This document shows positions 54,701-61,613 of a stretch of 64,000 nucleotides of DNA, in pieces. Made by a program: the position numbers and the translations under genes. The DNA is from Cellvibrio sp. 79 (lineage in GTDB: Bacteria; Pseudomonadota; Gammaproteobacteria; Pseudomonadales; Cellvibrionaceae). Where the stretch lies: assembly GCA_003056245.1 (NCBI GenBank), contig MVDH01000001.1, positions 1,173,679 to 1,237,678 on the forward strand, written 5' to 3'. The notes beneath the pieces were generated by a model. The model was not told the DNA's origin and ran no database searches. It worked only from the letters and a program-made list of their open reading frames with translations. The first letter of the stretch is position 1. Each line of letters begins with the position of its first letter.

Positions 54701-57109
54701 GCCAATCGCCTGAATCCCGAGGTAGCAGGCATATTGGGTTTCTTCGTCAACACCCTGGCATTACGTGCACAAATTGATGGAAGAATGAGTTCGGCGCAGG
54801 TGCTGGACCAGGTGTTTCGCACCACCATCGCTGCTCAGGCGCGACAGGATTTGCCCTTCGAACAATTAGTTGAAGCCTTGCGACCAGTCCGCAATTTTGG
54901 CCAGAATCCGCTTGTTCAGGTCACCATTAATTACCTCACCAATTCCATCGGCAGGACGAATTGGAGTTCCGGATTGGCATTGGAAACTGGCCGGATTTTG
55001 CGCGAGCGGGTCAGGTTTGAATTAACGCTGGATATTCTCGAATCACCTGACGGGTCTCTCGAACTGTCTTTTGTTTACGCGAAGGAATTATTCGAACCCG
55101 CAACCATTGCGTTGATGGCCCGGCATTATCTGGTGCTGGTTAATGCGTTGATGAAACAGCCCGATATTGCAGTTGCCGATATTGATCTGTTGACTGACGT
55201 TGAGCATCAACAATTAGCCACCTGGCGCTCGACCCCGAGCATAGCCAGTCCCTCGGAATTTGATGGGCAATTAGCGCATCACCTGATCGAACACCATGTC
55301 CGTCGGCAACCGGATGCGCCGGCCATTATCAAGGGCGATGAATTACTGACTTACCAACAACTCAATGCGCGCGCAAATCGTTTGGCGCTGCGCTTGCAGC
55401 AAATGGGAGTCGGGCCGGAAAGCCGTGTAGGAATTTCGGTGGAGCGATCTATCGATATGGTGGTTGGGTTTCTCGCTATCCTGAAAGCGGGCGGTGCTTA
55501 TGTTCCTCTTGATCCTGAATATCCAGCGGAGCGTTTGTCGTACATGGTTCAGGACTCCGGTATCCGGTTGCTGTTAAGCCAGCAAGCGGTTGCCGCAAAA
55601 TTATCCTGGTTAACAGAAATTCCGGTGTTGATGATTGAGGATGTTGAGAGACAGGGGAGTGAGCCATGCACGGACGTTTTGGTCGATAGCCATCCCGACA
55701 ATCTCGCTTATGTGATTTACACCTCGGGCTCAACCGGGCGCCCTAAAGGCGTGGAAGTAGCCCATGGTCCTTTGCGGTCCCATCTTGAATCCATCATAAA
55801 AATCTACGGTGTTGATCGCTCCCATCGCGAGTTGTTTTTCTCATCATTGAGTTTTGATGCGGCGGTTGAGCAATGGATGGCACCGTTGTGCGGTGGCGGC
55901 TCCATTTTGCTGTGTGACCGGGAGCAATTTGATGTCGATAATTTCGTCGCCCTGGCAGTGAAGCACGAGGCTACGGCATTGCATCTGCCGCCTGCGTATA
56001 TCCGCATGTTAATTCCGAAAATCGAGCAAATTACACCGGCCATCCGTACCTGTGTCATCGGCGGTGAAGCCTTGCCATGGACGGATTGCGAAGCGCTCAA
56101 ACGCGTGTTTGGGAACGTGCGCCTTGTTAACGCTTATGGTCCGACGGAAACCATCATTACACCTGCGGCGTGGGTGAGTGCGGGAACTGTTCTTGATCGC
56201 GCTGATACAGCCTACGCGCCGATTGGTGTCCCCGTGGCGGGGCGCAAATTGTACGTCCTTGATGAATACATGAACCTGGTGCGACCGGGTACCGCTGGTG
56301 AATTGTATGTCGGCGGCTATGAAGTCGCGCGCTGCTATACCGGGCAACCCGGCCAAACGGCGAGCCGCTTTGTTGCCGATCCATTCAGCGACATCGGTGG
56401 GCGACTTTACCGGACTGGCGACAAAGTGCGCTGGCTGGGCAATGGCCAGCTTGAGTTCCTCGGTCGTGTTGACCGGCAATTAAAAATTCGCGGGTTTCGC
56501 ATTGAGCTTGGTGAAATTGAATCGCAACTGCTCGCATTACCCGGTGTGCGCGAGGGTGTAATCCATGTGCGCGAAGACAATGCCGGCAAGCGTATTTTGG
56601 GCTACGTCTGTCCTGCCGCTGGTGTGATATTGGATACGGCGAAGCTCCGCGCCCAACTGCGCGAATCCTTGCCTGATTACATGGTTCCGAGTGCGATCAC
56701 GGTGCTCGATCATTTGCCATTAACCCCCAACGGCAAAATAGATCGGGATGCGTTACCGGCGCCGGTGTGGGCAGCGTCATCTCATGACGCTCAAGCCATG
56801 ACCGGCATTACGCAGCAATTGCATGCGCTGTGGTGCGAAGTGCTTGATGTTCCCCGCATAGGCCTCGATGACAACTTCTTTGATATGGGCGGGCATTCGG
56901 TACTGCTGATTCGCTTGCATAGCCTGTTGAAGGAACGATTGGATTTACACCTGTCAGTGATTGACCTGTTCCGTTATCCAACGCTTGGTTCCCTGGTTGA
57001 GAGTCTCCGAACGGCACCGTCGAGCCCAGCGTCTGGCCCCGCCGTAAACAGCGTGCGCCAGCGTGCGCAGCAACAACGTCAACATTTCCTGTCCTCCCGA
57101 AAAAAATGA
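51800..57109 (+). CDS. Hybrid NRPS: FAAL - ACP - C - A - PCP (loading and first module)
   Basis: 1769 residues. Fatty acyl-AMP ligase (about 1-577: LQYTSGSTSAPKGVMVTHRN, PLFHDMGMIGG, YGLAEATLFVTGG), ACP (about 597-670, FFVRGGNSLHVVEL with the phosphopantetheine Ser), condensation domain (about 684-1133, HHIVSDGVSM), adenylation domain (about 1160-1660, YVIYTSGSTGRPKG, FDAAVEQW, NAYGPTETII, RTGDKVRW), PCP (about 1667-1733, FFDMGGHSVLLIRL). The FAAL activates a fatty acid and passes it to the ACP, so the product is acylated. Specificity residues read by eye are roughly D-A-E-H-V-G-A-I-T; I cannot assign the amino acid. No epimerase or TE. The stop is 13 bases before the PKS start. Confidence 0.92.
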   Translation: MNSPVQQHAAFIHPRNMVECLSQLAKDRPDDVALVFLQASDNGCMDTIFTYRQFEQSVRALAADLQRQFSKGDRLLILLENSDYYAISMFACFYAGLIAVPAFPPESKRPQHMARLVGMASDAQAIGILTTRDKELLVGALAEQLGKTTIVTVDTLDLAQASTWCGDEPSPDEIAFLQYTSGSTSAPKGVMVTHRNLVANGEAIREGLSIGPGDIMGVWSPLFHDMGMIGGLLQPFYSGIPCVLCSPNFFLERPVRWLEMISQHGVTVSGGPDFAYRLCLDRIKDSQLEKLDLSKWRLAYTGSEPVRSTTMQQFSQRFSQAGFNPAAVYPCYGLAEATLFVTGGKAGAGMTVHHLEARALAQREVIPALNGVVLVANGVAPTGHSVLIMDTDTCEPVKDDQIGEVWASGPSIAAGYWNKPESTADTFVEHAGRRWLRTGDFGFLHKGQLVVTGRLKDMIILRGHNLYPQDLEQAIEVSVEAVRNGRVAAFAVDNDGVEAIGVAAEVSFGLQKLVPADALCNALSIAVSEQCGEAPALIVLLNPGAMPKTTSGKLQRQACRQGALKGILEAYAVFKNGQRMDEPTAANVPSINAEKDELVIAIAELWAKVLSTPQQFVRSDNFFVRGGNSLHVVELASGISRAWQLEFSPSQIFEFPSLGEMADALREQLKAGKRTAGHVIPHLSKEQRAQPLPLSFGQERQWMSWKIDPQGNADHVGVVLMLKGHCEQSILRKALEQIIAEHEVLRTVFTVDSSSTPRQQILSQFPLELTEFDAAHLSTSEQVQQLAENEKWLIERPFDLTRGPLLRVGHQHVSSDNHRLVVVMHHIVSDGVSMRLLIDEIGRRYELILNGSEALPQPNALHYADYAVWQRSWLQAGEGQRQLAWWREQLGESHPVLELPTDRPRTMDTNYVAGQHDFTMPSALVAELRKTLAERKGVTLFAQLLAAYQILLYRYTGQNDIRVGTPVANRLNPEVAGILGFFVNTLALRAQIDGRMSSAQVLDQVFRTTIAAQARQDLPFEQLVEALRPVRNFGQNPLVQVTINYLTNSIGRTNWSSGLALETGRILRERVRFELTLDILESPDGSLELSFVYAKELFEPATIALMARHYLVLVNALMKQPDIAVADIDLLTDVEHQQLATWRSTPSIASPSEFDGQLAHHLIEHHVRRQPDAPAIIKGDELLTYQQLNARANRLALRLQQMGVGPESRVGISVERSIDMVVGFLAILKAGGAYVPLDPEYPAERLSYMVQDSGIRLLLSQQAVAAKLSWLTEIPVLMIEDVERQGSEPCTDVLVDSHPDNLAYVIYTSGSTGRPKGVEVAHGPLRSHLESIIKIYGVDRSHRELFFSSLSFDAAVEQWMAPLCGGGSILLCDREQFDVDNFVALAVKHEATALHLPPAYIRMLIPKIEQITPAIRTCVIGGEALPWTDCEALKRVFGNVRLVNAYGPTETIITPAAWVSAGTVLDRADTAYAPIGVPVAGRKLYVLDEYMNLVRPGTAGELYVGGYEVARCYTGQPGQTASRFVADPFSDIGGRLYRTGDKVRWLGNGQLEFLGRVDRQLKIRGFRIELGEIESQLLALPGVREGVIHVREDNAGKRILGYVCPAAGVILDTAKLRAQLRESLPDYMVPSAITVLDHLPLTPNGKIDRDALPAPVWAASSHDAQAMTGITQQLHALWCEVLDVPRIGLDDNFFDMGGHSVLLIRLHSLLKERLDLHLSVIDLFRYPTLGSLVESLRTAPSSPASGPAVNSVRQRAQQQRQHFLSSRKK

Positions 57110-57122
57110 ATGGATGAAGCCA

Positions 57123-60100
57123 ATGAATGAAAACAATGTAGATACCAACCCAGCTGACATCGCAATCGTGGGAATGGCCGGGCGTTTTCCGGGAGCAAAT
57201 ACGGTAGAAGCCTTTTGGAAAAACATCGAAGCAGGTGTTGAGTCCATCATCACGTATGACGATGAAACCTTGCGTTCACTCGGTGTGCCAGAGTCGCTTT
57301 TTAATGATCCGGGCTTCATCCGTGCGGCCGCTCCGCTCGACGGAGTGGACCAATTTGATGCTGCGTTTTTCGGGTACTCGCCGAGAGAAGCGGAAGAGAT
57401 GGACCCGCAGCACCGCCTGTTCCTCGAAGTTGCCTGGCAGGCATTGGAAGATGCGGGCTACAACGCAACACGGGCTAAAGAGTCAATCGGCGTTTACGGC
57501 GGCGTAGGCGTTAATACCTATCTGCTCAGGCATTTGGGACCCAGCGGGCGCTTCTCGGATTTGCGCGATATTTCGTCGTTACAAGGCCTGATGAACGGAA
57601 ATAACAAAGACTCAATGACCACCACCGTTGCCTACAAATTAAATTTGAAGGGCCCGGCAGTGACGGTACAAACGGCATGTTCTACATCGCTTGCCGCCGT
57701 GCATGTCGCCTGCAGAAGTTTGTTGACCTACGAGACGGATATGGCGCTGGCCGGTGGGGTCTGGATCAACCTCTTGCATGAGGGCGGTTACATTCACCAG
57801 CCCGGCGCGATCCTCTCTTCTGATGGACATTGCCGGGCCTTTGATGCGGCAGCTGATGGTACTGTGATCGGCAGTGGTGTAGGCATCGTCGTGCTCAAAC
57901 GATTAGCGGATGCATTGGCCGATGGCGATACGATTACGGCGGTAATCAAAGGATCGGCAATGAACAATGACGGTACCTCAAAAGTTGGCTACACCGCGCC
58001 AAGTGTTGAAGGCCAGGCCGAAGTGATTATGGCGGCGCAAGCCGTTGCCGATGTGGAGCCGCAATCCCTGAGTTATGTCGAAGCGCACGGTACCGGCACA
58101 ACGGTAGGCGACCCTATTGAAATTGCCGCGCTGACCCAGGCTTTCCGCGAAGGCACGGATCAATGCGGGTATTGTGCGATTGGATCGGTAAAAACCAATG
58201 TCGGGCATCTGGATGCGGCAGCAGGTGTAGCCGGGCTTATAAAAACGGCACTGGCTTTGAGAAATCGTGCGCTGCCGCCAAGCCTTAATTTCAAAAAGCC
58301 CAATCCGCTGATTGATTTTCGCGCAAGCCCTTTTTATGTGAATACCCAATTACGCCCCTGGCCCGCAGGCAGTACACCGCGTCGCGCCGGTGTAAGTTCG
58401 TTCGGTATCGGCGGCACCAACGTACATGTGATTGTTGAAGAACCACCCACGCAAATTGCTTTACCCGTCAGTGGACAAGCACAGCTGTTGCCATTGTCTG
58501 CGCGCACGCCCTCTGCCTTGCAACGCAGTATCGACGGTTTGGCAGCACATCTGGCAACCCATCCTGAATTGGCGATTGATGATGTTGCCCACACGCTGCA
58601 ACAAGGCCGTAAGCCGTTTGACTATCGAGCGGTTGCGCTGGTGCGCACGCATGCGCATGCAACGGAAGTGCTGGGTGTTGCCCCCCAACCCAATCTCCAT
58701 ATCGCGCCGGTTCCAGCGCAAACCGGGCGATCAATCGCGTTTCTTTTTCCGGGGCAGGGCGCACAACATTTTGGAATGACGCGCGATCTTTACCAGAGCC
58801 AGCCGGTATTCCGCGCGGCCCTTGATCGTTGTGCAGAGAAATTGAAGTCGATTCTTGATATTGATTTGAGAGACTTACTCTTCACCGGGTCGGGAATTGA
58901 AAATCCCGGTGAGCGTTTGGCCGAAACCTCAGTTACCCAGCCGGCATTGTTTGCCGCGGAATACGCGCTTGCGCAATTGTGGATGAGCCACGGCATCCAG
59001 CCACAGGCAATGCTGGGGCACAGTATTGGTGAGTATGTTGCGGCCTGTATCGCCGGTGTTTTTGAGCTGGATGACGCCCTGGAATTGGTGGCCGAACGCG
59101 GACGACTGCTGCAAGCGCTACCGACAGGGGCGATGCTGGCCGTCGCCTTATCGGAAACCGGGTTGCTGGCTCACTTGCCAACGAATTGCGATATTGCCGC
59201 GATTAACGGCCTCGGTGCTTGCGTTGCTTCCGGACCGGAAGAGGCGATTAACCAGTTGGCTGAGTCATTGGCCGCAAAGGATATCGCCGTACAACGTTTG
59301 CGTGTTTCCCATGCATTCCACTCGTCGCTGGTAGAGCCTGCCTGCGAACCATTAAAACGGAAATTCGCGAGTATTCGCCTGCAGGCGCCCGCTATTCCGT
59401 TTATGTCCAACGTCACCGGTCAATGGATTACTGATGAACAGGCCACCAGCCCGGACTATTGGGCGGCTCATTTGCGCGGTGCAGTCCGGTTTGCTGACGG
59501 CATTGCCGGGTTATTGGACGATCCTTCCCGGGTATTGCTTGAAGTTGGCCCGGGCGAAACGCTGGCGCAATTGAGTCGTCGCCACCCCGCATTAAAAGAT
59601 GCACATGGCGTGGTGACATCCCAACCCCATCCTAAAAATACCGTTGATGGTAATGAGTTCTGGTTACTTGCGCTGGGTCGCTTATGGACTTTGGGATGCG
59701 AGGTGCAATGGACCAATAATCCTGAACCGCGCCGCCGTGTTCCCTTGCCAACCTATCCATTTGAAACGCGATCTTTTTGGGTTCCCGTTGATGACTCGCC
59801 CGCCGTGTCGGGGTTGGTGAATAAACAACATAGCAAACCGGGGCCACAAAGCGTGGATCACTGGTTTTACGTTCCGTCCTGGGAGCGCGATGATGCATTG
59901 CCTTCACCGACAACTCCGGTAAACGCCGGAGCAACATTGGTATTTGGTCAACGCGATGAGTTAACACAATCGCTTCTGGAAACCCTGGCTGCCCGCCAAG
60001 AGCGCCCGGTGTTGGTATTGGCAAATGCTTCCTTGTCTGCCCCCGTCCTAGATGGCGAGACGGTGACGATTCGACCCGCACAGGCTGAAGATTTCGCCAG

Positions 60101-61613
60101 CCTGCTGGATCACGTTCATGCGATTGCCGGCCCGGTGAACCGGGTACTGCACTTATGGTCCGGTAGCGAAAATGCCGCGACTGAATGGGAGGAGAAGCAG
60201 TCAACCGGCTTCTTCACGATTACCGCTTTAGCGGGAGCATTACAAGCGAAACAGCGTGAGCAGGAAGTCAGTATCGAGATTGTGATCCGTAATGGTTTTG
60301 ATGTGTTGGGGAGCGAATGTATCGACCCGGAAAACGCTACGTTACTTGGACCTTGCCGCGTCATCCCCCAGGAAAATGCCTTGTTGTCATGCCGGTTGAT
60401 TGATGTCGGTAATTCACCCGTGTCAGCAATTGCCGGGCGATTGGCCGGGGAACACCAGCGGCCGTCACCGAATGGCGTTGTCGCCTATCGCGGACAACAT
60501 CGCTGGTTGCAAAAGTTCGTTCCAGTGCAATTTCCGGCACCAACTCAATCGCCCTGGCAGCAAAACGGAACCTATCTGATTACCGGCGGCTTGGGAGGAA
60601 TCGGGCTCACCCTGGCATTGCATTTGGCCCGTAGTGCAGGTGCGAACCTTGTACTGCTTTCACGCTCTGCGCCAACACCGTCGCAGCAGCAAAGTATTGA
60701 TCAGCTTCAGCAATCCGGTGCGCAGGTTTTAATTGCGCAGGGCGATATTGCGGACGAGGCAATGGTGGAATCAGTTATCCAGCAAACTCTGGATCGCTTC
60801 GGTGCGCTTGATGGCGTGTTCCATCTTGCGGGCCACCCCGGTGGTGGTTCAGTGGAAGATTCAAACCCCGCACGTGCCGCAACAGTAATGCGCTCGAAAG
60901 TGTTTGGCACCAATGCATTACTTGCTGCATTGGTTAAGGTTCCGCAGGCATTTGTGGTGTTGTTTTCGTCGATCTCCACCATCGCAGGTGGATTGGGCAA
61001 AGTGGATTACAGTGCGGCTAACGCATTCCTGGATGCAGTAGCCGGGCAGGGCGCGGAGCAAGGTCGCAAGATTATCGCCATTGGTTGGGATAGCTGGCGC
61101 GAGGTTGGTATGGCCGGCGATATGGCAATGCCTGACGGCGTGGGTATTCGCCCGCAGGATGGCATGCTGGCCTTTGATCGGTTGGTCAATTTCACCCATC
61201 CCCACGTGTTGGTATCGACGCTTGATTTACCCACCCGGCTTGAAAAAGTGCGCGGTGATTTACTCGCGCAATCGCTGGATGTCGAGGTTGTTTCGCGCGG
61301 TCACGGACATGCGCGGCCAGCGCTGGCAACGCCATTCGTAACACCAGAGGGGGAACTTGAAGAAGGCGTTGCAAAAATCTGGCAACAAATGCTGGGAATC
61401 GCTGAAATAGGTCGCGACGATAATTTCTTTGAGCTGGGTGGCGACTCACTGCTCGCGATACAGATTTTGTCAAAAGTCAAAAACCAGTACGGCGTGAATT
61501 TGCAACCAGCGCCATTCTTCAAAAAACCAACGATTGAAGGCCTGGCATTCCTGGTTGAAACCTTGTTGCTGGACGAAATAGAGCAAAGTGATGCTGCGCT
61601 GGAGACCCTTTAA
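57123..61613 (+). CDS. Modular polyketide synthase: KS - AT - KR - ACP
   Basis: 1496 residues from the ATG at 57123 (ggatgaag upstream). KS (about 10-433: TACSTSLAAVHVACRS with active Cys, EAHGTGTTVGDP, KTNVGHLDAAAGV), AT (about 538-826: LGHSIGEYVAA with active Ser; HAFHSS indicates malonyl-CoA), KR (about 1146-1326: YLITGGLGGIGLTLA for NADPH; DYSAANAFLD with active Tyr), ACP (about 1408-1482, FFELGGDSLLAIQIL). No DH or ER, so it adds two carbons and leaves a beta-hydroxy group. It extends the acyl-aminoacyl chain from the upstream NRPS and hands it to the NRPS at 61613, whose ATG overlaps its stop (TAATG). Confidence 0.94.
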   Translation: MNENNVDTNPADIAIVGMAGRFPGANTVEAFWKNIEAGVESIITYDDETLRSLGVPESLFNDPGFIRAAAPLDGVDQFDAAFFGYSPREAEEMDPQHRLFLEVAWQALEDAGYNATRAKESIGVYGGVGVNTYLLRHLGPSGRFSDLRDISSLQGLMNGNNKDSMTTTVAYKLNLKGPAVTVQTACSTSLAAVHVACRSLLTYETDMALAGGVWINLLHEGGYIHQPGAILSSDGHCRAFDAAADGTVIGSGVGIVVLKRLADALADGDTITAVIKGSAMNNDGTSKVGYTAPSVEGQAEVIMAAQAVADVEPQSLSYVEAHGTGTTVGDPIEIAALTQAFREGTDQCGYCAIGSVKTNVGHLDAAAGVAGLIKTALALRNRALPPSLNFKKPNPLIDFRASPFYVNTQLRPWPAGSTPRRAGVSSFGIGGTNVHVIVEEPPTQIALPVSGQAQLLPLSARTPSALQRSIDGLAAHLATHPELAIDDVAHTLQQGRKPFDYRAVALVRTHAHATEVLGVAPQPNLHIAPVPAQTGRSIAFLFPGQGAQHFGMTRDLYQSQPVFRAALDRCAEKLKSILDIDLRDLLFTGSGIENPGERLAETSVTQPALFAAEYALAQLWMSHGIQPQAMLGHSIGEYVAACIAGVFELDDALELVAERGRLLQALPTGAMLAVALSETGLLAHLPTNCDIAAINGLGACVASGPEEAINQLAESLAAKDIAVQRLRVSHAFHSSLVEPACEPLKRKFASIRLQAPAIPFMSNVTGQWITDEQATSPDYWAAHLRGAVRFADGIAGLLDDPSRVLLEVGPGETLAQLSRRHPALKDAHGVVTSQPHPKNTVDGNEFWLLALGRLWTLGCEVQWTNNPEPRRRVPLPTYPFETRSFWVPVDDSPAVSGLVNKQHSKPGPQSVDHWFYVPSWERDDALPSPTTPVNAGATLVFGQRDELTQSLLETLAARQERPVLVLANASLSAPVLDGETVTIRPAQAEDFASLLDHVHAIAGPVNRVLHLWSGSENAATEWEEKQSTGFFTITALAGALQAKQREQEVSIEIVIRNGFDVLGSECIDPENATLLGPCRVIPQENALLSCRLIDVGNSPVSAIAGRLAGEHQRPSPNGVVAYRGQHRWLQKFVPVQFPAPTQSPWQQNGTYLITGGLGGIGLTLALHLARSAGANLVLLSRSAPTPSQQQSIDQLQQSGAQVLIAQGDIADEAMVESVIQQTLDRFGALDGVFHLAGHPGGGSVEDSNPARAATVMRSKVFGTNALLAALVKVPQAFVVLFSSISTIAGGLGKVDYSAANAFLDAVAGQGAEQGRKIIAIGWDSWREVGMAGDMAMPDGVGIRPQDGMLAFDRLVNFTHPHVLVSTLDLPTRLEKVRGDLLAQSLDVEVVSRGHGHARPALATPFVTPEGELEEGVAKIWQQMLGIAEIGRDDNFFELGGDSLLAIQILSKVKNQYGVNLQPAPFFKKPTIEGLAFLVETLLLDEIEQSDAALETL